A stretch of DNA of 64,000 nucleotides. Origin: an uncultured Acidobacteriia bacterium (GTDB lineage: Bacteria; Acidobacteriota; Terriglobia; Bryobacterales; Bryobacteraceae). Positions 25,786 to 35,075 of this stretch are shown here, piece after piece; positions within the stretch are counted from its first letter, which is position 1, and every line of letters starts with the position of its first letter. The notes under the pieces are model-generated. The model saw nothing but the letters and a program-made list of their open reading frames with translations, was not told the origin of the DNA and made no database searches. The stretch is taken from assembly GCA_903907865.1 (NCBI GenBank), contig CAIVPR010000117.1:16798-80797 (forward strand), given 5' to 3'. Position numbers and translations under genes: made by a program.

Positions 25786-27267
25786 ATGTGGCTAGGAATT
25801 GATATCGGAACGGGCGGGAGCCGGGCCCTGTTGGTCAACCGGGCGGGCGAAGTGGTGGCGGCGCACACGGCGGCGCACGAGGACATGCTGATGCTGCAGC
25901 CCTTGTGGGCGGAGCAGCGTCCCGAAAACTGGTGGGATGCGGCGGTGGCCGCGATCCGGGGGGTGCTGGCGTCCTCCGGGATCGCCCCGTCGGAAATCCG
26001 GGGAGTCGGGCTTTCGGGCCAGATGCACGGGCTTGTGGTGCTGGACGCCGACAACCGGGTCCTGCGCCCGTCGTTGATCTGGTGCGACCAGCGCAGCCAG
26101 GCGCAGGTGGACTGGGTCAACGCGACGGTGGGCCGCGAGCGCGTGCTCGAATGCATCGCCAATCCGGTGCTGACCGGCTTCACGTTGCCCAAGCTGCTGT
26201 GGGTCCGCGACCATGAACCGGAACTTTATGAAAAGGTCCGTAAGGTATTGCTGCCGAAGGACTACGTGCGTTTCATGCTGACGGGAGAATTTGCGACCGA
26301 GGTGTCGGACGCGTCCGGCACGGCACTTTTCGACGTGGTGAACCGGCGCTGGTCCACCGAGTTGGCGTCGTTGGTGGGCGTCGATCCGGCAGTGCTGCCC
26401 GCGTGCTATGAATCGTCGGACGTGTCCGGGACGATTTCGCGGGCCGCGTCGGAGTTGACGGGGATTCCGGCCGGGACCCCGGTGGTCGGGGGTGGCGGCG
26501 ACCAGGCGGCCTCGGCGGTCGGCAACGGCATCGTGTCGCCAGGCATTGTCTCGTGCACGCTGGGCACATCGGGCGTGGTCTTCGCGCACATGGAAGAGGT
26601 AGCGTACGACCCGGCGGGCCGTGTCCACACCTTCTGCCACGCGGTTCGCGGCAAATGGCATGTGATGGGTGTGACGCAGGGCGCGGGCCTGAGCCTGCAG
26701 TGGTTCCGCAACCAGTTAGCACCGGGCACGGACTACGACTCGCTCATGGCGGAAGCGGCGACAGCACCGGCGGGGTCGCAGGGGCTGCAATGGCTACCGT
26801 ATTTGATGGGCGAGCGGACGCCGCATCTGGACGCGATGGCGCGCGGCGGGTGGATCGGGTTGACGGCGAAGCACCGGCGTGCGGACCTGATCCGGTCGCT
26901 GATAGAGGGCGTTTCCTACAGCCAGAAGGATTGTTTGGACATTGTGGAGTCGTTGGGCGTGGCCGTGGGGTCGGTGCGGGCGTCGGGCGGAGGCGCGAAG
27001 AGCCCGTTCTGGCGGCAGGTGCTGGCGGATGTGTTCGACAAGCCGGTGGTGACACTGGCGTCGCAGGAAGGGTCGGCGCTGGGGGCTGCGTTGCTGGCAA
27101 TGGTGGGGACGGGTGAATACGCGAGCGTGCCGGAGGTCTGCGGCGCGGTGGTGGCGGAACAGGCTCGCGTGCTGCCAGATCAGGCCACCGTCCCGGTGTA
27201 TGCCAAGGGACACAGCGTGTTCCAAGCCTTGTACCCCGCGTTGAAAGCAACTTTCCGCGAAATGTAG
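25786..27267 (+). CDS. xylB: Xylulokinase
   Basis: FGGY-family carbohydrate kinase of 493 aa, phosphorylating D-xylulose. The N-terminal GIDIGTGGSRALLVN phosphate loop, GVGLSGQMHGLVVLD (xylulokinase-specific MHG), and GGGGDQAASAVGNGIV with the catalytic Asp are present. C-terminal RASGGGAKSPFWRQVLADV and EGSALGAALLA complete the ATPase domain. Length matches XylB. AAGGG precedes the ATG. It is a monocistronic gene convergent with the VWFA gene (one-base gap); no xylose isomerase is adjacent. Confidence 0.92.
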   Translation: MWLGIDIGTGGSRALLVNRAGEVVAAHTAAHEDMLMLQPLWAEQRPENWWDAAVAAIRGVLASSGIAPSEIRGVGLSGQMHGLVVLDADNRVLRPSLIWCDQRSQAQVDWVNATVGRERVLECIANPVLTGFTLPKLLWVRDHEPELYEKVRKVLLPKDYVRFMLTGEFATEVSDASGTALFDVVNRRWSTELASLVGVDPAVLPACYESSDVSGTISRAASELTGIPAGTPVVGGGGDQAASAVGNGIVSPGIVSCTLGTSGVVFAHMEEVAYDPAGRVHTFCHAVRGKWHVMGVTQGAGLSLQWFRNQLAPGTDYDSLMAEAATAPAGSQGLQWLPYLMGERTPHLDAMARGGWIGLTAKHRRADLIRSLIEGVSYSQKDCLDIVESLGVAVGSVRASGGGAKSPFWRQVLADVFDKPVVTLASQEGSALGAALLAMVGTGEYASVPEVCGAVVAEQARVLPDQATVPVYAKGHSVFQALYPALKATFREM

Positions 27268-27268
27268 G

Positions 27269-28120
27269 CTACTTGGGTACAACATACCCCGACCGAGCCC
27301 GGACCTTCAGTCCGGGCTTCCCTGCCACCGAAACTTCCAACTTCCGCTCCGACCCTGCCGCGCCCCCCGGCTGCGCGTAATACAGCGTGTACCGCCGCCG
27401 CAAACCCTGGACGGCCTCCATAAACGCCGGACCCGGTTCCGCGCCCGCCATTACCACGGATCCGCCGGTCTGTCCCGAAATTCCGCCCTTCGCGGAGCCG
27501 CCGCCCAACACCAACTCCGCCAGCGCCGCGTCGGCATCCCACAACGCGCGGATCGCGACCGCTTCCCCGCCCGGCCTGCCCTCCGACTTGTCCTCGATCG
27601 ACAGCACCGCGCGCCGCCGGTGCGACTTCGGCTCTCCATGGAATCTCGCCGCAGCCGCCGTGGCCGCCGACTCCAGTACGAACTGGCCCGCGAACTTCTG
27701 CTTCAGGACGTCGATCAGGATCGCCTCGTTCACTTTGTCCATGTTTGGCGTAAAGGCCAAGATTTGGAACGCCTGGAACGGTCCCGCCATGACGCAAACG
27801 CGGTCGCCGGGCTTCAATTCGTGGAAACCCAGTTCCACCGCCCGCACCAGTTTCAACAACTTGCCCTTCATCGGGCCGCTGATGTCGAAGAGCAGGATCA
27901 GGTCGAGCGGATCTTCCTCGAAGTTGAAATCCGTAATCGCAACAGGCGCGCCTTGGTCCAACACACGGAAATCTTCCTTCTTCAGGCCAGTGACGATCTG
28001 GCCGGAGGCGTCGCGCACCTCGACATCGACCCGGACCAACGACACCCCCGTCCGGAACACCGCATCGTCCTGGGCGAAAGCCGCCGCCGCCAACACCAAA
28101 GTCAGAAACAACGGCCGCAT
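27269..28120 (-). CDS. Exported VWFA-related protein (acidobacterial type)
   Basis: Exported 283-aa protein with a signal peptide (MRPLFLTLVLAAAAFAQ). TGVSLVRVDVEVRDASGQIVTGLKKEDFRVLDQG split over residues 24-58 is the typical start of acidobacterial VWFA-related domain proteins, followed by DLILLFDISGPMKGKLLK. The MIDAS would read DxSxS but here is DISGP, so one metal ligand is missing. The C-terminus YTLYYAQPGG then KVRARSGYVVPK is also typical. Its start is three bases past the stop of the cytochrome gene, so both are in one operon. Role unknown. Confidence 0.8.
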   Translation of the reverse strand: MRPLFLTLVLAAAAFAQDDAVFRTGVSLVRVDVEVRDASGQIVTGLKKEDFRVLDQGAPVAITDFNFEEDPLDLILLFDISGPMKGKLLKLVRAVELGFHELKPGDRVCVMAGPFQAFQILAFTPNMDKVNEAILIDVLKQKFAGQFVLESAATAAAARFHGEPKSHRRRAVLSIEDKSEGRPGGEAVAIRALWDADAALAELVLGGGSAKGGISGQTGGSVVMAGAEPGPAFMEAVQGLRRRYTLYYAQPGGAAGSERKLEVSVAGKPGLKVRARSGYVVPK

Positions 28121-28123
28121 ACG

Positions 28124-29434
28124 CTATCGACCCGCCGGCGGAGCACCAATCATCTTCGGTTGCGCCGTCAACAACGCCTCGACATTGGCCTTGGCGTCGA
28201 CCACCAGTTCTAGGAACGCGATGTGCATCTCGGAGGTGGTCTGGTCGCCCCAGCCGACGGTGGCCTTGGGGTCGGGATTGAATTTGTTATTCGGCGAATT
28301 GTCGAACCCGGCAACGGACTCCAGCACCGTCCCGGCAGGAAGCAGCGGCGGATCCTTGATCGCGTAGGTGGTCTGCCAGTTGAAGTCGTATTTCGGGACG
28401 CTGAGCAGAGTCTCGCGGCGGCCGTCGGGGTAGATGGCCCGCACTTCCATGCTCCTGCCGCGGACGTGCATGTGCGGCTGGATCGAAAGAAGCCGCGCCG
28501 GACTCCCCAGCTTCATCGACGCATTCGAGAGATAGTTGGCCGAGCCCGGCGGAATCGCGAGGTCCAGATCCCGGAGGGTGTCAATGGCGACCACCCGTTC
28601 CGCCGGAGCGGCCTTGGCAAAGTAGAGGCCCAATTCCGTATAGTCGACCGCCTCCTTGCCGTTCGGGTTGAAGTGCATTTCGAAAATGATGTCGGAACCG
28701 GCCTTGATCAGCTTGGCCCCGTCGGGGAGCCACGGCATCGGCGCATAGCCCGGCTCGTAGCCCTGGAGCAGCTGGCGGCGGGCGAAAACCGGTTCGTCGG
28801 CGCGTTTCTTGCCGCGCTCGGCCACGGTGGGCACGAATACCTGATTCTTCGGGAAGTCGGCGAGGTAGCTCGACCCCGGCTCGCGCACGAACGCGTTCAT
28901 GTGGTGGACCTGGCCGCGCTGGTCGATGTGCCATTCAGCAGCCCGGACCCAGGTGTCGTGGTCGAAATGCAGCGGGAAAATGACGAAGTTGTACTGCATG
29001 ATCCCGTCCTTCGCGATCTGGACGCCCGGCACGCGGAGCACGAGGTTGGGCTCGCCCAGACGCCAACCACCGGGTTCGCGGATGGCATGACTGCGAGCTT
29101 GAGACTCGGTGCCATCGGGGCTGCCGGCGTCCACCCACTTCACGACGGCGTCGATTTCCGCCTTCGGCATCGACCGGTCGTTTAGGAAGGCGTGCGCGGC
29201 CCCCGGCGCGGCGTGCCACGGCGGCATGGTGCGGGAGACCACGGCGGCGCGGATCGCCTTCGCCCAAGGCCGGACCTCGGCGTAGTTGGTCAACGGCATC
29301 GGCCCGATTTCGCCGCGGCTGTGGCAGCCGACGCAGCGCTTTTCGAGGATCGGACGGACGTCAGCGAACGTCGCGGCGCTGGCCGAAGCTGCCGCCACGA
29401 TCAACGCCCCAAGGCACAGGGAGGGGATCTTCAT
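28124..29434 (-). CDS. Exported c-type cytochrome with copper monooxygenase-like domain
   Basis: Exported protein of 436 aa. Signal peptide (about 1-21), then one c-type heme site CVGCH (34-38) in a DVRPILEKRCVGCHSRGE context with distal Met in MPLTNY or MPPWH. The rest resembles ascorbate-dependent type II copper monooxygenases: GQVHHMNAFV, DIIFEMHFNPNG and QPHMHVRGRSMEV with paired His motifs able to bind copper. Such heme/PHM-like fusions occur in Acidobacteriota and Planctomycetota; the reaction is not known. The ATG at 29434 is chosen because the extended frame reads through low-quality, signal-less sequence. Confidence 0.8.
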   Translation of the reverse strand: MKIPSLCLGALIVAAASASAATFADVRPILEKRCVGCHSRGEIGPMPLTNYAEVRPWAKAIRAAVVSRTMPPWHAAPGAAHAFLNDRSMPKAEIDAVVKWVDAGSPDGTESQARSHAIREPGGWRLGEPNLVLRVPGVQIAKDGIMQYNFVIFPLHFDHDTWVRAAEWHIDQRGQVHHMNAFVREPGSSYLADFPKNQVFVPTVAERGKKRADEPVFARRQLLQGYEPGYAPMPWLPDGAKLIKAGSDIIFEMHFNPNGKEAVDYTELGLYFAKAAPAERVVAIDTLRDLDLAIPPGSANYLSNASMKLGSPARLLSIQPHMHVRGRSMEVRAIYPDGRRETLLSVPKYDFNWQTTYAIKDPPLLPAGTVLESVAGFDNSPNNKFNPDPKATVGWGDQTTSEMHIAFLELVVDAKANVEALLTAQPKMIGAPPAGR

Positions 29435-29447
29435 GTCCCCTCTATTT

Positions 29448-29825
29448 TCACACCGTGGGCTTGGCGAAAATGACAACCGTGCCGGAGGGGTCGCGGACGC
29501 CGATCTCGCGCATGCCGTAGAACGTGGTGCGCTCGGCCATGGCGACCGGATAGCCTTCGAGGCGCTGCAGGATGTCTTCGAAATCGTCGACCTCAATGAA
29601 GAGGCTGACGGCCGCGGCACCGGGCACGGGGAGAAAGGCGGGCTCGTCCTTGGCCACCGAGGCGCGGCTCTGGATCATCAACTCGGCGTTGCCCTTGCCC
29701 AGCATGATGAAGCCGATGGCGTCGCCTTCAGGGACCTGGCCGTTGTTGGCGAAGCCGATCCGGTCGATCCAGAATGGCAGAAGGCTTTCGATTTCGTCGA
29801 CGATGAGGACGGGAGTGAGTTTCAT
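29448..29825 (-). CDS. VOC-family (glyoxalase/bleomycin resistance) protein
   Basis: Small VOC-fold protein of 125 aa with two beta-alpha-beta-beta-beta modules: MKLTPVLIVDEIESLLPFWIDRIGF and AVSLFIEVDDFEDILQRL, ending in REIGVRDPSGTVVIFAKP. The usual metal ligands (His/Gln in module 1, Glu in module 2) are only partly conserved, so an enzymatic or a binding role remains open. It is followed after 13 bases by the cytochrome gene on the same strand. Confidence 0.78.
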   Translation of the reverse strand: MKLTPVLIVDEIESLLPFWIDRIGFANNGQVPEGDAIGFIMLGKGNAELMIQSRASVAKDEPAFLPVPGAAAVSLFIEVDDFEDILQRLEGYPVAMAERTTFYGMREIGVRDPSGTVVIFAKPTV

Positions 29826-29955
29826 GCTTGGGCCATATTAGCGCATCCGGTTCGGGGCTGTCGCGACCGTTACGATGGGCGTATTCTGGTGTCTTGGGCC
29901 GTAGGGACCGTGCGAGGTGAACAATGACGCGCATGGATATTACGGTTGGAGGAGT

Positions 29956-30051
29956 ATGGTCTTTGAGAGCTGGACCGCGTTGGAACGGGTGCTGAGCGGA
30001 AATCGGGTCCGGGCTGACTTCGACGCCATCGAGACCCGGATCGCGATTTAA
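29956..30051 (+). CDS. Possible small protein (31 aa)
   Basis: An ATG at 29956 is preceded by GGAGGAG, the strongest ribosome-binding sequence of this segment, and opens a 31-codon frame (MVFESWTALERVLSGN, then a charged amphipathic end). It ends in a TAA overlapping the stop of the exporter gene by four bases. No similarity is recognised. The 29826-30047 segment otherwise holds no gene. It could be a true small protein, a decayed remnant or chance. Confidence 0.3.
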   Translation: MVFESWTALERVLSGNRVRADFDAIETRIAI

Positions 30052-31226
30052 CGGCGATCCTTGTCCAAGTCCGGTAGGAACGCCGTCAGCAGCCCAATCG
30101 CGGGCAGGAACGCACACACATCGTACACGAAAAACACGCTGGTCGCGTCGGCCAGCCGACCCAGCACCGCCGCGCCGATGCCGCCCATCCCGAACGCAAG
30201 CCCGAAGAACAGTCCGGAAACCATGCCAATCCGCCCCGGCAGCAGTTCCTGCGCGTAGACCAGAATCGACGAGAACGCCGATGACAGGATTAACCCGATG
30301 ATCATCGTCAGCACCGCCGTCATCTTCAGCCCCACATGCGGCAACAGCAGCGTGAACGGCAGCACTCCCAGGATCGAGCCCCAGATCACGTAGCGACGTC
30401 CGATCCTGTCCCCCACCGGCCCGCCGAAGAACGTCCCCACAGAGGCCGCGCCAAGGAACAGGAACAAATACAACTGCGCGTCCCGAACGCCCACGCCGAA
30501 CTTTCCGATCAGGTAGAACGTGTAGTAGCTCGAAATGCTGGCGATGTAGAAGTACTTCGAAAAGACCAGCGCCACCAGGATCGCGATCGACATGGCAACG
30601 CGGCCGGGCGGGAGTCCGTTGCCGGGCTTGGCCGACGACGCCTTCTTCGCGCGTTCCGCCAAGTGCGCCTTGTACCAGACGCCGACCCGTGAAAGCACCA
30701 CGATCCCGGTCATCGCCGCCAGGGAAAACCACGCCACGCTGCGTTGTCCGCCCGGCACCACAACGAACGCTGCCAGCAACGGTCCCATTGCCGTCCCCGC
30801 GTTGCCTCCGACTTGGAAGATCGACTGCGCCAGTCCGTGCCGCCCGCCCGACGCCATCCGCGCCACCCGCGCCGATTCCGGGTGGAAGACCGCCGACCCC
30901 ATGCCGATCATCGCCGCCGCCAGCAGTAACAGCGAGTAGGTCGGCGCGAAGGACCACAGCAGGAGCCCCATCAAGGTGCAGCCCATGCCCATGGCGAGGG
31001 AGAACGGCTTGGGGCTCCGGTCCGTGAGCGTCCCGACAACTGGCTGCAGCAGGGACGCCGTCGCTTGGAACGTGAGCGTGATGAGGCCGATGTGGGAGAA
31101 GTCGAGGTGGAAGGTTTCCTTGAGGATCGGGTAGACGGCCGTGATCAATGACTGGTTCAGGTCGTTCAGCATGTGGCAAAAGCTGATGGCCAGCAGAATG
31201 CGGAACGTCGTCTTCTCGGTGCTCAT
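30048..31226 (-). CDS. fsr: MFS exporter, fosmidomycin-resistance (Fsr) type
   Basis: Inner-membrane major facilitator of 392 aa with about 12 hydrophobic segments. SFCHMLNDLNQSLITAVYPILKE at the start and FHPESARVARMASGGRHGLAQSIFQVGGN (about residues 115-143) are characteristic of the Fsr drug-proton antiporter group; DRIGRRYVIWG is the second MFS loop motif. The ATG at 31226 is preferred over one six codons upstream. Monocistronic and divergent from the TolC operon. The natural substrate is unknown. Confidence 0.85.
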   Translation of the reverse strand: MSTEKTTFRILLAISFCHMLNDLNQSLITAVYPILKETFHLDFSHIGLITLTFQATASLLQPVVGTLTDRSPKPFSLAMGMGCTLMGLLLWSFAPTYSLLLLAAAMIGMGSAVFHPESARVARMASGGRHGLAQSIFQVGGNAGTAMGPLLAAFVVVPGGQRSVAWFSLAAMTGIVVLSRVGVWYKAHLAERAKKASSAKPGNGLPPGRVAMSIAILVALVFSKYFYIASISSYYTFYLIGKFGVGVRDAQLYLFLFLGAASVGTFFGGPVGDRIGRRYVIWGSILGVLPFTLLLPHVGLKMTAVLTMIIGLILSSAFSSILVYAQELLPGRIGMVSGLFFGLAFGMGGIGAAVLGRLADATSVFFVYDVCAFLPAIGLLTAFLPDLDKDRR

Positions 31227-31283
31227 CGTCTCTCTTGGGGACAAGTCCCAGTGTACCGGCGCAGGGGGAATCGGGCGCGTCTA

Positions 31284-31311
31284 TTGGCCAAGGCGATTCG
31301 AATCATATATT
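31284..31311 (+). promoter_or_regulatory. Candidate promoter of the TolC-like operon
   Basis: TTGGCC (31284-31289) and TATATT (31306-31311) are 16 bases apart in the 142-base divergent segment. The start would lie about 50 bases before the ATG at 31369. Pattern match only. Confidence 0.4.
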
Positions 31312-31368
31312 TGGGGCGAACGTGCAGAGCGGCCGGGTTGGCTGGAATTACCCTTGGAACACGCGCAC

Positions 31369-33237
31369 ATGATTGCAATGCTCCGGGCCTCAATCGCCCT
31401 GCTTCTTGTTCCCGCCGCCCTCGTCCATGGGCAGTCCGGGATCTCCATCGCCGAGCCGACCAAAGGCCAACTGGCGAGCCCCTTACTACGCCCATTCCAC
31501 ATCGGCAAGCGCATTGTCTCTCCGGCCAATCTAACCGATTCGCCGCGCCTCGAATCCCTGGTCAAGAGCGGAAACCTGTATCTTTCGGCCCGCGACGTGG
31601 TGGCGTTGGTGCTGGAAAACAACCTCGACATTGAAATCCAACGCTATGGCCCGTTCCTCGCGCGCGAAGTGCAACGCCGGACCGAGGGGGGCGGCTTCCT
31701 CCGCAACACGGATTCACCGGTCCTGGCGGGTCCGCAGAGCGTCAGTCTGGCGGGCGTCAGCGTGAATGCCAACGGACTGGGCGGCGGAGGCGGCGTCGGG
31801 GCCGGAGGCGGCATCGTTTCGCAGATCGGCCCGGTCCCCCCGAACCTCGACCCCAACCTTTACGCCGGGTTCAGCTTCGGCCACACCACCACGCCCCTCA
31901 CCAACACCCTGCTCAACCAGACAACGGCGCTGACGAACGACTATCGGCAGTTCGTCCTGCAGTACTCTCAGCAGTTTGTGACAGGCACTAGCACCAACGT
32001 GACGTTCTTCAGCAGTCGGAGCCGCCTGAATAGCCCGACACCGCTGTTGAACCCCTCGACAACGGGCTACATCGACCTGACGGTCAACCAGAATTTGCTC
32101 CAGGGCTTCAGCATCGGGGTCAACAACCGCGACATCCGGGTCGCCCGCAACAATCTTAAGGTCAGCACGCTCCAGTTGAAGCGGCAGGTGATCACAACGG
32201 TTTCGGCATCCTTGAACCTCTATTGGGATCTCGTCAGCTTCAATGAGAACGCACGCATTGCCCAACGGGCGGTGGACATCGCGGAACAGTTGCACCACAA
32301 CAACGAGGCGCAGTCGAAGTTGGGAGCGCTCGCCGCTATCGAAGTTACCCGCGCTGCAGCCGCGGTTTCCGCGGCCAGGGAGGAACTTCTCATCTCCCAG
32401 ACGAATGTTGCGCAGCAGGAGACTGTGCTCAAGAATGCACTGAGCAAGAACGGGTCGCAAAGCCCCTGGCTGGACGAGGTGCATATCGTGCCTCTCGACC
32501 ATATCGAGGTGCCCAAAAGCGAGACCATCGCACCGGTTGCCGACCTGATCAAGGAGGCGATTGAGAGCCGCGCCGACATTGAACAGACTCGCGTGAACAT
32601 CGACAGCAACAAGGTCCTGATCCAAGGCGACAAGAACGGCCTGTTGCCGAACCTGTCGGCGTTTGCGGAGTTGACAAACAACGGATTGGCGGGCAGCCCG
32701 AATCCTCTCTACAATAATTGCTGCGGGGCTCCCGACGCGTATTTTGTAGGCGGTGGTGGCACTCTGGCGGCGCAATTGGCGCGGCGGAATTTCCCGAATT
32801 ACTCGGCGGGCATCTCGCTGAACATCCCGTTCCGCAATCGCGCGGCGCAGGCGGACTACGCGACCGACGAGTTGCAATTGCGGCAGACGGAATTGCAGCT
32901 GAAGCGTGCCCTGAACCAGGTGGCGGTGGACGTGAAGAATTCGGTGATCGGCCTGCAGCAGGCGCGCGCCCGCTACGAGACAGCGGTCAATACGCGGAAG
33001 TTGAGCGAGCAAACGCTGGAGGCCGAGCAGAACCGGTTCAAATACGGGGCCGTGACGGACGCGACGCTCGTGGTGCAGGCGCAGCGGGATCTGGCGGCGC
33101 AGGAATCGGCGGAGATCCAGGCCATGGCGAATTACACCCATGCCCGGATCGCGTTTGACGAAGCAGTGGGTCGGACGCTTGCAGAGAACGGGATCACCAT
33201 GACGGAGGCGATTTCGGGGAAGGTGGTGCCGAAGTGA
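31369..33237 (+). CDS. TolC-family outer-membrane efflux protein (first of pair)
   Basis: Outer-membrane channel protein of 622 aa with a signal peptide (MIAMLRASIALLLVPAALVHGQ). Two outer-membrane-efflux halves follow: AREVVALVLENNLDIE-like entry (residues 87-103), coiled helices around SASLNLYWDLVSFNENARIAQRAVDIAEQL, and a second set at RAALNQ/LGLQQARARYETAVNTRKL. A Gly-rich loop (NGLGGGGGVGAGGG) is inserted near residue 140. It is long for TolC (about 470-500 aa). It heads a run of six plus-strand genes and overlaps a paralogue by GTGA. No membrane-fusion or pump gene is adjacent, so the partner is elsewhere. Confidence 0.85.
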   Translation: MIAMLRASIALLLVPAALVHGQSGISIAEPTKGQLASPLLRPFHIGKRIVSPANLTDSPRLESLVKSGNLYLSARDVVALVLENNLDIEIQRYGPFLAREVQRRTEGGGFLRNTDSPVLAGPQSVSLAGVSVNANGLGGGGGVGAGGGIVSQIGPVPPNLDPNLYAGFSFGHTTTPLTNTLLNQTTALTNDYRQFVLQYSQQFVTGTSTNVTFFSSRSRLNSPTPLLNPSTTGYIDLTVNQNLLQGFSIGVNNRDIRVARNNLKVSTLQLKRQVITTVSASLNLYWDLVSFNENARIAQRAVDIAEQLHHNNEAQSKLGALAAIEVTRAAAAVSAAREELLISQTNVAQQETVLKNALSKNGSQSPWLDEVHIVPLDHIEVPKSETIAPVADLIKEAIESRADIEQTRVNIDSNKVLIQGDKNGLLPNLSAFAELTNNGLAGSPNPLYNNCCGAPDAYFVGGGGTLAAQLARRNFPNYSAGISLNIPFRNRAAQADYATDELQLRQTELQLKRALNQVAVDVKNSVIGLQQARARYETAVNTRKLSEQTLEAEQNRFKYGAVTDATLVVQAQRDLAAQESAEIQAMANYTHARIAFDEAVGRTLAENGITMTEAISGKVVPK

Positions 33238-35054
33238 TCGCGATGCAACCTGCCCCACAAGGGAAGTTCGGCGCTGGCTGGACGTGGATCGTGATCTTCC
33301 TGCTCTCGCACACCGCGCACGCCCAGATCACCGCCCCCTACCGAGTTCCCGCCATCCCTCCGGTCCCGTCCGGCAACAACACCCACACCGGCGAACTTGT
33401 GCGCGCCGGAAAGCTCTACCTTTCCCTCCAGGACGCCATCCGCCTCGCCATCGAGAACAACCTCAACCTTGAAAGCTACCGCTACGGCCCGATCCTTGCC
33501 GAATGGGCGCTGCGCCGCGCCGAGGCCGGTGGACCGGTCCGCGGGGTTCCCAGCGCCAGCGCCCAGGTTTCCAGCGTGAACAGCGGCGTCGGAGTGAACG
33601 GCACCACCGCAAGCGCCGGCCTTGGCGGAGGGGGAGGAAGCAACAACGGCGGCGGCAATGGGGGAGCGGCGATCCAGCAGATCGGGGCCATCACCCCAAA
33701 CCTCGACCCCATCCTGCAGAACACCTCGACCTTCTCCCACCAGTCGCAGCCACTGGCCAACACGGTGCTGAGCGGAACCTCGGCACTGGTCCAGGATTCC
33801 CGTACCTACAGCACCGTCTACCAGCAGGGCTTGCTCTCGGGTGGCGTTTTTCAGATCAAGGCTTACGAACAAGGACTGCGCGAGAACGCCGCCTCCGACG
33901 CGCTGAACCCCGCCTACGGGCCCCACGCCGACATCGTCATCCGTCACAGCCTGCTGCAAGGCTTTGGGACCCGCTTGAACGGGCGTTCGATCCGGATCGC
34001 CGCGCTCGACATCGAAGGTTCCAAGGAGCGCTTCCGGTCCCAGACGCTAGATCTAGTGGCACAGGTTGTGCATCTCTACTGGAACTTGGTGGCAGCGGTG
34101 GACACAGTCCAGGTCCGCGAGTCCGCCGTTTCCGTGGCACGGAAGTTTCTGGAAGACACGCGGGCGCGGATTCAGATTGGCGCTCTGGCGCGCATCGAGC
34201 TGCCCCGCGCAGAAGCGGAGCTTGCCAGCCGCGAGCAGGATTTGGTGGTCGCGCGGGGCGCGGTCCAACAGGGCGAGATCGCGCTCAAAGCGGCCTTCGC
34301 GAGCGACATCGATGCCGGGATCGTGGTGCTGGACCGCATGGAGGTGCCGGAAGCCGACGACCTGCCGCCGTTGCGCGAACTCGTCGCCTCGGCCATGAAA
34401 CAACGCCCTGACGTGGCGTCCGACTCGCTCCGGGACAAGGAAGCGCAAATTTCGGCCATTGGAACGGAGAATCCCCTGTTGCCGACGCTCCAAGTCGGGG
34501 CGCAGACCTACAACCGGGGCGTGGCGGGAACCCCGCAGGCATCCGGCGGTGCCGCGAATCCGTACTTCGTGGGGGGACTGGGCACGGCCGCGGCCCAGAT
34601 CCTGCGTCGGAATTTCCCCAGCGAGTCGGCATCCGTAACGTTTTCAGTTCCGCTGAACAACCGCCAGGCCCAAGCCGACTACGGAGTGGAGCAGCTACAA
34701 ATGCGGCAATCGCAGATCAAGGGCCGACGCGATGCGAACCAGATCCTGGTGGACATTTCCAACCAGGTCATCGCGCTGCGACAAGCGAGGGCCCGGCACG
34801 CCACGGCTCGCCGCGCGCGGGAATTGCAGGAACAACTCCTCGAAGCAGAGCAACAGAAGTTCGCGTTCGGGAAGTCGGCGGTAACGGGACTGATCGTGGC
34901 GCAGCGTGCACTGGCCGGGGCGCAGGCAGCGGAGATCGGGGCGCAATCGGCATACACGCACGCGCGGGTCTCGCTGGACCAGGTGCTGGGGGAGACGCTG
35001 GAGAAAAACCACGTCACGGTGGACGAGGCGTTGTCGGGTGCAAGACCGCGATAA
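33234..35054 (+). CDS. TolC-family outer-membrane efflux protein (second of pair)
   Basis: Paralogue of the preceding gene, 606 aa, with its own signal sequence (WTWIVIFLLSHTAHAQ, residues 16-31). It shares the LRLAIENNLNLE-type entry, a Gly/Asn-rich loop at the same place (GGGGGSNNGGGNGG), and the RNFPSESASVTFSVPLNNRQAQADYG core. The GTG start overlaps the TGA of the first gene, implying coupled translation and equal supply. This suggests a hetero-oligomeric channel or two channels for one exporter. No pump or adaptor gene is beside it. Confidence 0.84.
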   Translation: MIAMQPAPQGKFGAGWTWIVIFLLSHTAHAQITAPYRVPAIPPVPSGNNTHTGELVRAGKLYLSLQDAIRLAIENNLNLESYRYGPILAEWALRRAEAGGPVRGVPSASAQVSSVNSGVGVNGTTASAGLGGGGGSNNGGGNGGAAIQQIGAITPNLDPILQNTSTFSHQSQPLANTVLSGTSALVQDSRTYSTVYQQGLLSGGVFQIKAYEQGLRENAASDALNPAYGPHADIVIRHSLLQGFGTRLNGRSIRIAALDIEGSKERFRSQTLDLVAQVVHLYWNLVAAVDTVQVRESAVSVARKFLEDTRARIQIGALARIELPRAEAELASREQDLVVARGAVQQGEIALKAAFASDIDAGIVVLDRMEVPEADDLPPLRELVASAMKQRPDVASDSLRDKEAQISAIGTENPLLPTLQVGAQTYNRGVAGTPQASGGAANPYFVGGLGTAAAQILRRNFPSESASVTFSVPLNNRQAQADYGVEQLQMRQSQIKGRRDANQILVDISNQVIALRQARARHATARRARELQEQLLEAEQQKFAFGKSAVTGLIVAQRALAGAQAAEIGAQSAYTHARVSLDQVLGETLEKNHVTVDEALSGARPR

Positions 35055-35075
35055 GCTCACCCTATACTGGAATCC

